63,046 bases of DNA from Polaromonas sp. Lineage in GTDB: Bacteria; Pseudomonadota; Gammaproteobacteria; Burkholderiales; Burkholderiaceae_C. Shown one piece after another: positions 1 through 7,596 of the stretch. Made by a program: the position numbers and the translations under genes. The stretch lies in the NCBI GenBank assembly GCA_013298945.1, contig JAAFJR010000012.1, positions 1-63,046 of the forward strand, written 5' to 3'. The notes under the pieces are model-generated. The model made no database searches, had not been told where the DNA came from, and was given only the letters and a program-made list of their open reading frames with translations. Each line of letters opens with the position of its first letter. Within the stretch, counting starts at the first letter, position 1.

Positions 1-1
1 T

Positions 2-1789
2 TATTTACAAGCGACGCAGATTGCACAGGAGCGCTTAAGGCTCGCCTACAGCCAAAGCTTGGTGCCGCCTGAGGTTAAGAAGCCTTCGAAGTGGAAACAA
101 ATTGCAGGGGTCGTTGTAGGGGCGGTGCTGACCTTTGTTACTGCGGGGGCGGCTGCGCCGTTTATAGCTAGCGCCTTAACCGGGGTCTCTGTGGCGGCGG
201 CTAGTGCAGCACTAACGGCTGGATTCTTTACAGGCACGATGTTAGGAACGGCTATCACAGCCATAGCTGGTATCGCAGGCGCTTATGTCGGTGCTGTGAT
301 CAGTACAGGAATTACGACAGGAAGTTTCAGCCAAGCCTTACGAGCTGGCGAGAAAGCGCTGGTTAGCGGCTCTGTCAAAGCCATTGTTGCAAATATAGTG
401 GCTAGCGCCTTTGGCTTAGCAGGTATCGCGGCGGCGACTGAGGGTCTATCAGGCACGCTCAGTAGCATGGCTATCAACACCGTTAGTGGTGCTGTATCGC
501 AAACCATCTTAGGTGGGGGTAGCTTTGCTGATAACTTGAAGACAGCGGCTATTAGCTCTGTGGTTACGGCTGTGTCGGCTAGTGCGGCTAATGTGATTGG
601 TGATGCCTTTCCTAATGCTGATGGTACTAACCTTGCCAACTATGCAGCGCATGCAGTGCTAGGCTGTGCCAGTGCTGCAGCTAAGAAGGGGGACTGTGCA
701 GCAGGCGCGTTCGGCGCAGTGGCAGGTGAAGCAGCGGCTGCAACAGGGTTTCTAGATGCTGCGGCCAATAGCACGATTGGTAGAACTTTAAGCAAAGATG
801 AGACTATCTTCTTTGGTGGTTTGGTCGGAGGGACTGCAGCAGCAGCCGTGGGCTCTGCTGATAAGGTGCAAACTAGCTTCGCAACGGGCACGGAGACGGC
901 TAGTAATGCGGTTACTAATAATTATTTGAATCATACGGAGGCCGCACGACTACTTAAACTTCAAAAGAAATTCAACGATGGAACGTTGACACCGGAAGAA
1001 TCTAAAGAACGTGACGCAATCATTGCAAAAGACCAAAAAACGAATGCAGATTTGCAAGCATGTGCATACAGTACAAGTCCTACATGCCAAGCTACAAAGG
1101 CTGACTTCGCATTAGCTCAGCAAAGCTTCTTGCCGACGCAAGCCGACATAAAAAAGTGGGCAAATGAAAAAGCTGCTAATAGCCCTTATTCTGCAGCAGA
1201 ATTAATTGATGCATACAACGCAAACTTCACAAAGGGCGTGTCGCCCGCAAGTTTAACAACCAGTGGTAATTTATATCCAGCATCAGATTGGATACGTGAG
1301 CAATTATCTAAGAGCGGAGCTAATGTCCTTGACCCGATATACATGGGCTGGGCGGTTGCAAATTCACCATCTGTTGGTGCTGCTATTACGTCTGGAATTA
1401 TTGCGAATCAGGCATTGACTAAAACTGGTGGGGCGGTTGGCGGGGCGGTCGGGGCGAAGACAACGGCAACGGCAACGGTTGGCACTAAGGATGAAGCTAG
1501 CGTAATTAGCTCTGTGAATAAACCAATTAATGATTCTGGCTTATCGCAAGGTGCGCGTGCTTGGGATAAACATGATACATCCCGAGCGGGAGGAACTTTT
1601 CCTCCGCTAACTGGCAATATTAGTCAAAAAAATGAAGCCGTCGCCAACTGGGTTACTGGTGTTATTAAAGATCCAAGCACAAGTATTACACGATTAACCG
1701 GAGGCGCTATTGAATATAGAAGCCCTTCAGGGCAAGGATTTCGGGTTGAAACTAACGGGAATTTCAATTTACTTGATCCCAAAAGATAA
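2..1789 (+). CDS. CdiA/filamentous-haemagglutinin-like exoprotein, C-terminal part with toxin domain (5' end outside window)
   Basis: The frame is open from base 2, so this is the C-terminal ~595 residues of a larger protein; the TTG at 59 is not the real start. The visible part is Ala/Gly/Ser-rich with glycine-zipper-like helices, followed by a stretch like the DUF637 haemagglutinin region (NYAAHAVLGC, CAAGAFGAVAGEAA). VTNNYLNH at bases 911-934 resembles the VENN pre-toxin motif of contact-dependent inhibition (CDI) exoproteins. The last ~90 residues (KHDTSRAGGTFPP, GQGFRVETNGNF) resemble C-terminal toxin domains of the Barnase/EndoU/colicin/RelE (BECR) nuclease fold. In this family the tip is delivered into a neighbouring cell and degrades RNA. 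The two small genes just downstream fit immunity proteins. The secretion partner is not in the window. The exact nuclease family is an inference. Confidence 0.8.
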   Translation, partial: YLQATQIAQERLRLAYSQSLVPPEVKKPSKWKQIAGVVVGAVLTFVTAGAAAPFIASALTGVSVAAASAALTAGFFTGTMLGTAITAIAGIAGAYVGAVISTGITTGSFSQALRAGEKALVSGSVKAIVANIVASAFGLAGIAAATEGLSGTLSSMAINTVSGAVSQTILGGGSFADNLKTAAISSVVTAVSASAANVIGDAFPNADGTNLANYAAHAVLGCASAAAKKGDCAAGAFGAVAGEAAAATGFLDAAANSTIGRTLSKDETIFFGGLVGGTAAAAVGSADKVQTSFATGTETASNAVTNNYLNHTEAARLLKLQKKFNDGTLTPEESKERDAIIAKDQKTNADLQACAYSTSPTCQATKADFALAQQSFLPTQADIKKWANEKAANSPYSAAELIDAYNANFTKGVSPASLTTSGNLYPASDWIREQLSKSGANVLDPIYMGWAVANSPSVGAAITSGIIANQALTKTGGAVGGAVGAKTTATATVGTKDEASVISSVNKPINDSGLSQGARAWDKHDTSRAGGTFPPLTGNISQKNEAVANWVTGVIKDPSTSITRLTGGAIEYRSPSGQGFRVETNGNFNLLDPKR

Positions 1790-1794
1790 ATACA

Positions 1795-2046
1795 ATGAAT
1801 AAGAAATCAATTTTTGAAATAGTGCGATCAAGCGGTCCGTTAGAGTACGAATATGTCACATATGAAATACTGTTCAAATCCGAACCCATAGTATCTGTAA
1901 ATTTAGAAAAAGGCATTGGCAATCTTGAAGCAGAAGTTTTCGGCAAGTATCGAGGTTATGGGACAGGTGTAATCGTTCCATTGGATGATCTAATTGAATC
2001 ATTGATTGAAGTTCGAAATGAAATGGAACGTGTCTACAAAAAATAA
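1795..2046 (+). CDS. Putative immunity protein 1 for the upstream toxin
   Basis: An 83-residue acidic protein starting 5 bp after the toxin stop. It has no signal peptide or membrane segment, as expected for a cytoplasmic immunity protein that binds its cognate toxin. Its pattern of beta-rich first half and C-terminal amphipathic helix (PLDDLIESLIEVRNEMERV) is shared with the next gene, suggesting a duplication. Base composition is much more AT-rich than the exoprotein body, which is common for toxin-immunity tips acquired by exchange. I do not recognise the exact family; the function is inferred from position and size. Confidence 0.65.
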   Translation: MNKKSIFEIVRSSGPLEYEYVTYEILFKSEPIVSVNLEKGIGNLEAEVFGKYRGYGTGVIVPLDDLIESLIEVRNEMERVYKK

Positions 2047-2086
2047 AAACCAAATCTATTTTCGATCTAAGCTGGAATAAAAAATA

Positions 2087-2326
2087 ATGCGCAACGGATT
2101 TGAAATAATATTTAGAGATCGCCATGAGTTTAAACACTTGCTTGCGCAAGTCAGATACAAAAATGTTGTTATCGTCGAGATTGATAAGGAAGAGGGCAAT
2201 CAACAAATGAATGTAACTGTCTTGTGTAACGATCCCTTGTATATCGGTAAAGATATTAATTTTTCATTATCTGATTTTTTAAAAGTTTTAAATGATGCAA
2301 AAGATGCCCTAGCGGCGTGCCCATAG
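2087..2326 (+). CDS. Putative immunity protein 2 (diverged relative of the preceding gene)
   Basis: A 79-residue protein, 40 bp after the preceding gene. It starts FEIIFRDRHEFKHLLAQV and ends in a helix (FSLSDFLKVLNDAKDALAA) that lines up with the helix of its neighbour; by eye the two share an N-terminal FEI, a central IV.(I/V)..E(E/K)G core and the C-terminal L.D.L/F helix. I recall this FEIIFRDE-type opening from immunity-like proteins next to BECR-type toxins, but cannot confirm it. It may be the cognate immunity protein or a spare left from an exchanged tip. A GGAA-like ribosome site lies upstream of the ATG. Confidence 0.6.
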   Translation: MRNGFEIIFRDRHEFKHLLAQVRYKNVVIVEIDKEEGNQQMNVTVLCNDPLYIGKDINFSLSDFLKVLNDAKDALAACP

Positions 2327-2381
2327 CCTGATTTTCCATAGATCAACTTTGAAACCCATTTAACTTCACTGGAACTACCAT

Positions 2382-2894
2382 ATGAACACACGCACTTTCC
2401 TAGCCCTCACAGCCCTAACCCTACTATCCCTCACTGCCTTCGCCGCCCCACCAAGCGCCGCCAGCATAGAAGCCATCCTCTCCACCAACGGCTCACAACA
2501 ATCCCTAGAATCCACCCTAGCCGGCGTAGAAGGCCGCATGCGCCAAGAAATCAACAAAGCTATCTTTACTCATAATAATGGCCCCATTACCCCAGCTCAA
2601 AAGCTAGCCGTAGACAAAGCCGCCCCTCAAGTCACCAAAGTCATGCAAACTGAGATGGGCTGGGACAAAATGAAGCTGGCTTACACCAAAATCTACCAAG
2701 ACAGCCTCACCCAAGAAGAGGTTAACCGTTTAGCAGCACTCTACAAAGACCCCAGCTACATGGCTTTGATGCAAAAGATGGTCGATATCAACATCAAAAG
2801 CGCCCAAGCCATTCAAGCCAAGCTGCCCATTATCCAGCAAAAGATAGAACCCATCCTAGAGAAGGCCGTGCAAGAGGCGCTGCAGACGAAGTAA
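2382..2894 (+). CDS. DUF2059 domain secreted protein
   Basis: 170 residues with a clear signal peptide (residues 1-21, ending AFAA), so periplasmic or secreted. The body is all-helical with the DUF2059 pattern: LAYTKIYQDSLTQEEVNRLAALYKDPSYMALMQKM split over about residues 105-132, in which an Asp-Pro-rich turn links two helices, then a basic/acidic C-terminal helix. The role of DUF2059 proteins is unknown. It stands alone between the immunity genes and the convergent integrase and may be the last gene of the left flank before the accessory block. Its start follows a GGAAC ribosome site. Confidence 0.7.
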   Translation: MNTRTFLALTALTLLSLTAFAAPPSAASIEAILSTNGSQQSLESTLAGVEGRMRQEINKAIFTHNNGPITPAQKLAVDKAAPQVTKVMQTEMGWDKMKLAYTKIYQDSLTQEEVNRLAALYKDPSYMALMQKMVDINIKSAQAIQAKLPIIQQKIEPILEKAVQEALQTK

Positions 2895-2950
2895 GCCCAA
2901 GTTCAATCAACTTTGCCCTATGCTTTGCTGCCACTCCTAGAGTCAAGCCC

Positions 2951-3877
2951 TCACAACAAAGACGGAATCTTACGCCGCTGAACAGGTCGGATGTACTTGG
3001 CCAGCGTTGTATCACTTCGGTGTCCCGTGGTCTCCTTGATCTGCCAAGGCTGCAAACCCACCATTGCAGCCTGAGTTACATAACCTGCTCGCAGACTGTG
3101 CCCTGAGAACGTACTCCTTGCCGATTTACCCTGCACTCGACCTACACAGCTCTTCACAATCAAAGCCACAGACTGCGGTGATAAGGCTTTACCCAGCGTG
3201 TCGTGTCTGCTGACAGAGCGAAAGATGGTGCTGTCTTCTTTAGCGATACCTGCCAAAGTTAGGTAACTTTGCAAAGCCTGAATCGGGCAACGGTTACTTT
3301 TCGCAAAAGGTATAAACACCGTGCGCCCCTGCCCTGTTTGGTCAGTTTTAGAACGGCGTAGCAGAATATCTAGCCCTGCTTCGCTGTAAGTCAAATCTGC
3401 CACTTTGAGAGAAACAAGCTCAGAGCGTCTAAATGCCCCTGCAAAGCCAACAAGAAGTAAAGCCCTGTCTCTGGCAGCTTTGAGGGGTGGTTGTTGGTCT
3501 GACAGTGCCAAAGCTTCTAACAAATCATCCTTCACCAAGGCTTTTACGCGGCGTTGCGGTTGTCCATAGGTTCTGCGAATACCCGCCATTGTGCGTTTGA
3601 CCAGTGGCGACAGCGCGGGTGATACATGTCCGCCCTCTATGGAGGCTTGCGATATGGCGTTTAAACGATGTTCAATGGTGGCGACTTTGTGCGTAGTGGC
3701 TAACGCGGCGATGTATTCTGCGACTTGTTTCTCGTTGCATGGAATGGCGTAGCCCTTGGCGTAGAAGTGTTTCAGTGCCTTGCGATAACTCTCTCTGGTG
3801 GAAGCTGACTTTGCAGCGGCTGTGAGTTTCTCGACGGCATTAGCTAGAAACGCTTGATTCTCATGTTTTGCTTTCAT
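2951..3877 (-). CDS. Tyrosine-type site-specific recombinase/integrase
   Basis: 308 residues with a SAM-like core-binding N-terminal domain (about 10-105) and a catalytic domain with the family residues: Arg150 in GAFRRSELVSL, the H-x-x-R pair His260/Arg263 in HSLRAGYVT, His286 in TTGHRSD and the nucleophile Tyr295 in LAKYIRP. It should cut and rejoin DNA at attachment sites, integrating or excising the accessory element. It overlaps the preceding gene by ATGA (3874-3877), so the two are translationally coupled. Its 3' end points at the left edge of the block, 56 bp from the convergent DUF2059 gene. The catalytic set looks complete. Confidence 0.92.
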   Translation of the reverse strand: MKAKHENQAFLANAVEKLTAAAKSASTRESYRKALKHFYAKGYAIPCNEKQVAEYIAALATTHKVATIEHRLNAISQASIEGGHVSPALSPLVKRTMAGIRRTYGQPQRRVKALVKDDLLEALALSDQQPPLKAARDRALLLVGFAGAFRRSELVSLKVADLTYSEAGLDILLRRSKTDQTGQGRTVFIPFAKSNRCPIQALQSYLTLAGIAKEDSTIFRSVSRHDTLGKALSPQSVALIVKSCVGRVQGKSARSTFSGHSLRAGYVTQAAMVGLQPWQIKETTGHRSDTTLAKYIRPVQRRKIPSLL

Positions 3878-4347
3878 GCAGAACGCCCTTTGTCGCCAAA
3901 TTCTTCATGTGGCTCAAAGTCTGCCGTGACCATTTTGCAGCGTTGCGCTAAGACGGTTGCCCATGAACCAGCATCGCCTAGCTCCGCCAATGTCCAGCCT
4001 AAGCCTTCGATGGTGGTTTGAGAGAACTCACCGCCTTCAATCTCTGGACTTGCCACAGCCAGTAAATGCCCGATGGCTCTCGCAGAGTTGCAAGCTAAGC
4101 CCGTGATGCTGTCTAAGTGCTGTCCCAATGCACGAACGAGGAAAGGGTCTGCGTTGTCGAGGTCTAGCGTTGGCAACATGAGGGCTGACAGCGCAGGTGG
4201 TTTGTCGCTTGCATCCTCACCCGTTTGACCAGTAGCGATTAAAGCTACCAAGTGCAAGGTGGCTCGGAATGCGTGAATCACGGTGTCTGGATTGATGGTC
4301 TTTGGATTGACCGCCTTGGTGATGTGCTTATGCGTATGCGTACCCAT
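3874..4347 (-). CDS. Unknown protein coupled to the integrase
   Basis: 157 residues from the ATG at 4347 (MGTHTHKHITKAV). This start is preferred because it follows the previous stop within the string TGAGCATG, as in a coupled operon; an upstream in-frame start would add 10 residues inside the previous gene. The protein is soluble and helix-rich (FRATLHLVALIATGQ; LACNSARAIGHLLAVASPEI), with no catalytic motif I can name. The 4-bp overlap with the integrase suggests a joint role, for example as an integrase accessory or regulatory protein, but this is only context. Confidence 0.6.
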   Translation of the reverse strand: MGTHTHKHITKAVNPKTINPDTVIHAFRATLHLVALIATGQTGEDASDKPPALSALMLPTLDLDNADPFLVRALGQHLDSITGLACNSARAIGHLLAVASPEIEGGEFSQTTIEGLGWTLAELGDAGSWATVLAQRCKMVTADFEPHEEFGDKGRSA

Positions 4348-4349
4348 GC

Positions 4350-4724
4350 TCAGTACTCCGAGGCCAGCATCACGCAAGTTGATGAGCGGTCAGCCTCCGT
4401 GATGACATAAACCCGCAAGTCCCCTATGTTGTAGACGCTAAAGATGCGGTCGCCATTCAGTAGTGCAAGTCTATTGGCTTCCAAGTCACCAGCATCTAAA
4501 TCACCGTAATCGCCGCTTTGGTGCTGAAACGCTAAATGCGCCGCGTGAATCTTGTTCTGTGTAAGCTGGGCAAGTGCGGCAGGGGTTGCAACCACGATGC
4601 CTAATGGAAACTTAGGATGTAGCGGAAAGTCTGAGTCTGGTTGTGTCGCGTACCTTGGTGTGAAGTCTTGCGAGCTATTCGTTTGTTTGAACTCTTGGAT
4701 ATTCGTTGGTGTTTCGTCTGTCAT
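4350..4724 (-). CDS. Small plasmid/ICE-related conserved protein
   Basis: 124 residues from ATG 4724; a GTG at 4745 would add 7. The core FPLGIVVATPAALAQL, HQSGDYGDLDAGDLEANRLAL, GDRIFSVYNIGDLRVYVITEADRSSTCVMLASEY is split here over about residues 43-124. It matches a small protein I know from plasmids and integrative elements of Burkholderiales, sometimes mislabelled as a restriction-modification subunit because it sits near such genes. Its function is unknown. It is first in the three-gene run ending with the integrase. Its presence supports reading the block as a mobile element. Confidence 0.7.
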   Translation of the reverse strand: MTDETPTNIQEFKQTNSSQDFTPRYATQPDSDFPLHPKFPLGIVVATPAALAQLTQNKIHAAHLAFQHQSGDYGDLDAGDLEANRLALLNGDRIFSVYNIGDLRVYVITEADRSSTCVMLASEY

Positions 4725-4991
4725 GTTGGCTTTCAAAATACCCACGCCGCAACGCGACTAACGCGACTGGTTTGATCCAGTTGCGCGAGCGGTGTAACAG
4801 TGGGTCAATGGTTGGAGGTGGTTATTGACTGTGAACGTGATTCACAAGTCTTATGCGCATGTGCCTAAACGTCTGCATGTTTGCATCGTTTGAAGTGACT
4901 CATGCGGCGCAGCGGTTGCCACGCATTAACAGTATCGAGTAGATTTCGTGCGGATGTACAGCGGTAAAACTTTAGTGGCCTGCTGTGTCAC

Positions 4992-5300
4992 TCAAAGCTC
5001 TGTACTCAAGCGCTTGATGCTCTCAATCCCCGCTAACATCTTCAACCGCGCAGAAGCATTGGCGCTGTGAACGGTGATTCTTGGCGGTTTGAATCCTTGC
5101 ATTGCAACTGCCTGTTCAATCCACAGCACCACGTCATAACCCGTGCCGTGTTCGTCATCCCCAAGGTCATGGTCAAGACTGATGTCTGTGACGGTGTTGG
5201 TTTGCAGCAGTGCGATGACCTCTTCTGGCCACCTAGCATGTACCCAGCCGTCAGGCGTGGGGCGTTCGTCATCAAGAAATACTTTGGATAATGTGGTCAT
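4992..5300 (-). CDS. Stand-alone cREC receiver-like domain protein
   Basis: 102 residues. The start KVFLDDERPTPDGWV and the central ISLDHDLGDDEHGTGYDVVLWIE match the small receiver-like domain named the cyclic-phosphate processing receiver (cREC) domain, often found alone on phages and plasmids. The acidic D-D-E and D-H-D-L-G-D-D clusters would form the acidic pocket; VHSANASARLKM near the end matches the conserved serine/histidine strand. The domain is thought to process cyclic-phosphate or nucleotide-derived groups in conflict or RNA-repair settings, but the substrate is unknown. The gene stands alone, with gaps of ~270 bp and ~110 bp around it. Confidence 0.75.
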   Translation of the reverse strand: MTTLSKVFLDDERPTPDGWVHARWPEEVIALLQTNTVTDISLDHDLGDDEHGTGYDVVLWIEQAVAMQGFKPPRITVHSANASARLKMLAGIESIKRLSTEL

Positions 5301-5409
5301 AGACCCACCTTGCGCTATCTGTTTTATTGCTTACAGTTGTCACCTACACGAGGCATACACTGCTTGCTAAAGTTTTTTAACCATTTCATCCATAAGCGTA
5401 GGCTAAGAG

Positions 5410-5690
5410 TTACCACCGTGACCAGTTTTCAACAAGACCACGCCAAAATGCGTTAGCGTCTGCTGCTAGTGTGGTTTCTCCAGACTTAGCCGTTTTGTTT
5501 GCGACGATGAGAACCCTGGCTAATTTAGCTTCTGGGTCAACATAAACGGCTTGACCGTAAACCAGCGCTGCTCAGGCTTGCCTTGCGCGCATAGCCTACG
5601 GCGGGGACTGCCAGCGTTATCAGCGCGCCTAGAAAAATCGCGGCGCTTGCAAATCTCAAGTTAAAAAAGTTATCGCTTTAGACATACTGT
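5410..5690 (-). pseudogene. Serine hydrolase (beta-lactamase family) remnant with large internal deletion
   Basis: Read leftward, about 5570-5665 encodes a signal peptide in one frame (LRFASAAIFLGALITLAV then AVGYA), and 5410-5560 encodes, in another frame, the last ~50 residues of a beta-lactamase-family serine hydrolase (YGQAVYVDPEAKLARVLIVA ... DANAFWRGLVENWSRW, then TAA). The middle of the protein, with the SxxK and YxN catalytic motifs, is absent. An in-frame TGA separates the two parts and another frame change follows the possible ATG near 5681. This is a decayed gene whose central ~300 codons are gone. Confidence 0.7.
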
Positions 5691-5702
5691 TGAGAGGCAT
5701 GC

Positions 5703-6311
5703 TTATTCCAGTTCGTTTGCTACTTCTGCTTGACTATTGGTGTACCCCATTAACAGGTGGATGCACTCATCACGTTTAAGCTTATTGCTAAATGTAATTC
5801 TTCTTGACGTGAAGGAACCATGAAGAAATAAGCTTACTCCACCTTGTCGTGTGATGCGTTCTATTTGACCAATCTCGACATTGTCATATCGTGTCCAGCT
5901 TTTGATGATTGGCAACACCGTTAGGTAGTCAGTCAATGTGAAGTTTTCTTCCGCGTATTTGAAATGCGCCACACCTGTGTTGTAGTCAACCACCACACCT
6001 AAGAAGGCCAGTGCTTGCACTTTTCCAACCCAGTTCATGAGGTAAAGGAAAATGGGTAGTGCAATCAGTAATATCCAGCCTGAAACAGCCGCCAAGTTCC
6101 AAAGCAAAAAGCATCCGACAAGTGACGCGCAGCCAGTGTAAAGAAATACCTTGTACTGCCCTCCCAGGTCAGACACGCGATGCACATTGCCATCGGTCAT
6201 GTATTTGCTATTCAGGCTGAAATAGTGATAGATGGAAAATATCAGCGGGACGACCGCTAGGGCGAGAACAACGATCTCATCGGTGTTATCTTTTTGTTTT
6301 TTTGTAGACAT
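5703..6311 (-). CDS. Membrane protein of unknown function
   Basis: 202 residues from the ATG at 6311 (MSTKKQKDNTDEI); an upstream in-frame start would add 26 residues with no obvious merit. Two to three hydrophobic segments are visible: VVLALAVVPLIFSIYHYF, VFLYTGCASLVGCFLLWNLA and WILLIALPIFLYLMNWV. A ~90-residue soluble C-terminus follows (FTLTDYLTVLPIIKSW, IEQ-like GQIERITRQGGVSLFLHG), which looks like a small PH-like beta domain. No family recognised. It lies between the decayed hydrolase and a zinc-ribbon gene read in the same direction, with ~150 bp to the latter, so co-transcription is possible. Confidence 0.6.
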   Translation of the reverse strand: MSTKKQKDNTDEIVVLALAVVPLIFSIYHYFSLNSKYMTDGNVHRVSDLGGQYKVFLYTGCASLVGCFLLWNLAAVSGWILLIALPIFLYLMNWVGKVQALAFLGVVVDYNTGVAHFKYAEENFTLTDYLTVLPIIKSWTRYDNVEIGQIERITRQGGVSLFLHGSFTSRRITFSNKLKRDECIHLLMGYTNSQAEVANELE

Positions 6312-6462
6312 TTTTGAGTAGATTGATAAATGGGTAGGTTGATGAAAATTTGAAATAGCTAGGCAGTCAGTTATTGCTTGCAGCCCCACCGATCACTTGG
6401 CTCATCTAAGAAGATGAAGCTTGTCGTTTGGCTACATGGACTGTTTCCTCCAGCATCGGTTT

Positions 6463-7170
6463 CTACAAAGACAAAAAGGGGCTTCTTTTTTGCCAACGTG
6501 ACTCATACACCGAGGAGCCGCGAACACCGATTTCGCTTTTGCATAGCCCTCGCAGTTTTTTGATGGATGCGGATTTGCCAAAATGAGCCTTCATTACTTT
6601 GTCGAACATTGAAGTATCTACTGCTTCAATTTGATTGCCACCCACGATTACCGTGAGTTGGGATACCATCGTTCGCACCCCACTAAAGAAGACTGTGACC
6701 TGACCCAGACCTTCCAACTCTGCGCTTCCTAAGCGGGTAAATGGCGACACGGGGGTTTCGCGCAGACCCTTGTGTTGCCATTTAACACCAGTAACCTGGG
6801 TGGCATTCCAATCATTGGCTGAAAAGCCAGCACCAGCTGGAACTGCCAGTGCGGTGGCCACAGCATCCATCGTCATACCGAAACTCAGACCGGTGGTGAA
6901 TAACAGTCCGATAGCCAATATTCCTCGGAGCTGTGCGGCTACGCCGTAGACCCCCCTAACAAGCTCTTTGATTAGAGGTAGTTTCACGCCTCCCGCCTTA
7001 TCAATCAACGCAAAGCGAGTCTTCCACTTTTCAGGTAAATCAACTGGTAGTGCGGTATCCGTGCTGGATGCTGTGTTCACTGCTTTTGCTTGTTTAGCAC
7101 CACATTGAGGGCATATGACTGCTGTGGCGGCAATACCATGATGGCAGTCTGCGCATATATTGTTGTTCAT
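6463..7170 (-). CDS. Zinc-ribbon protein with hydrophobic middle, unknown function
   Basis: 235 residues. The N-terminus holds a zinc ribbon, C6-x2-C9 and C20-x2-C23 (ICADCHHG ... ICPQCGAK). A linker and an amphipathic helix follow, then a hydrophobic stretch at about residues 85-115 (GVAAQLRGILAIGLLFTTG), and a C-terminal beta-rich domain of ~110 residues. Its ribosome site AAGGAG is well placed before the ATG. It is divergent from the XRE regulator at 7280, and a perfect 8-bp inverted repeat (7188-7209) sits directly before its start, so it is probably controlled by that regulator. No enzyme motif is visible. Confidence 0.65.
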   Translation of the reverse strand: MNNNICADCHHGIAATAVICPQCGAKQAKAVNTASSTDTALPVDLPEKWKTRFALIDKAGGVKLPLIKELVRGVYGVAAQLRGILAIGLLFTTGLSFGMTMDAVATALAVPAGAGFSANDWNATQVTGVKWQHKGLRETPVSPFTRLGSAELEGLGQVTVFFSGVRTMVSQLTVIVGGNQIEAVDTSMFDKVMKAHFGKSASIKKLRGLCKSEIGVRGSSVYESRWQKRSPFLSL

Positions 7171-7187
7171 TGTTTTGTTTCTCCTTA

Positions 7188-7209
7188 ATAAATACTGTTC
7201 TGTATTTAT
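7188..7209. promoter_or_regulatory. Palindromic operator candidate between divergent genes
   Basis: A perfect inverted repeat, ATAAATAC-N6-GTATTTAT, 18 bp upstream of the zinc-ribbon gene start and ~70 bp upstream of the XRE regulator. A second, imperfect pair (AACTTATCCTAT at 7227-7238 and ATAGGGTTAGTT at 7252-7263) lies nearer the regulator. Divergent XRE genes usually bind such sites and repress both promoters. The centre (CTGTTCTGTAT) only partly resembles a LexA box. Confidence 0.5.
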
Positions 7210-7279
7210 GGTTTAAAAATAATTATAACTTATCCTATCGTTTATGTACTTATAGGGTTAGTTAATCAAAAGTTAGGGG

Positions 7280-7576
7280 ATGAAAAAATTCCCTTTGCCC
7301 GACTACGCTCAAGGTTTGTTTGCAAAAAACTTGCGGCGCATCAGACTTGAAAAGCAACTGACACAAGAGCAAGTTGCTGATCTGGCCAATACCTCTCCTG
7401 TATGGATATCAGGTTGCGAGCGTGGCGTGCGCAATCCCAGTATTCGTTCGCTGTCTCAAATTGCCTTTGCTCTCAATGTGCCAATGAGTGATTTACTGAG
7501 TAATGCCAAGCATGCTGAACCGCCTGAAGGCAAGCGCGTGTACTCCAAGACAGTTATACGCAAGCAACAAGCCTAG
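7280..7576 (+). CDS. XRE-family HTH transcriptional regulator
   Basis: 98 residues. Residues 14-70 form a standard Cro/CI-type helix-turn-helix: LRRIRLEKQLTQEQVADLAN, then SPVWISGCERGVRNPSIRSL, then the last helix IAFALNVPMSDLL. There is no peptidase or dimerisation domain beyond a short basic tail. It is the only clear plus-strand gene in the accessory block and divergent from the zinc-ribbon gene, the usual layout of a repressor controlling its neighbour and itself. The AGGGG ribosome site touches the annotated ATG, so a start a few codons later (for example at a TTG) cannot be excluded. Confidence 0.85.
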   Translation: MKKFPLPDYAQGLFAKNLRRIRLEKQLTQEQVADLANTSPVWISGCERGVRNPSIRSLSQIAFALNVPMSDLLSNAKHAEPPEGKRVYSKTVIRKQQA

Positions 7577-7596
7577 CCCCTAACGCCTTGATTTGC

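Noticed and set aside
7188-7209. LexA/SOS box at the palindrome
   Set aside because: The half-sites ATAAATAC/GTATTTAT do not give CTGT-N8-ACAG; only a partial CTGT match exists. An XRE operator is a better reading.
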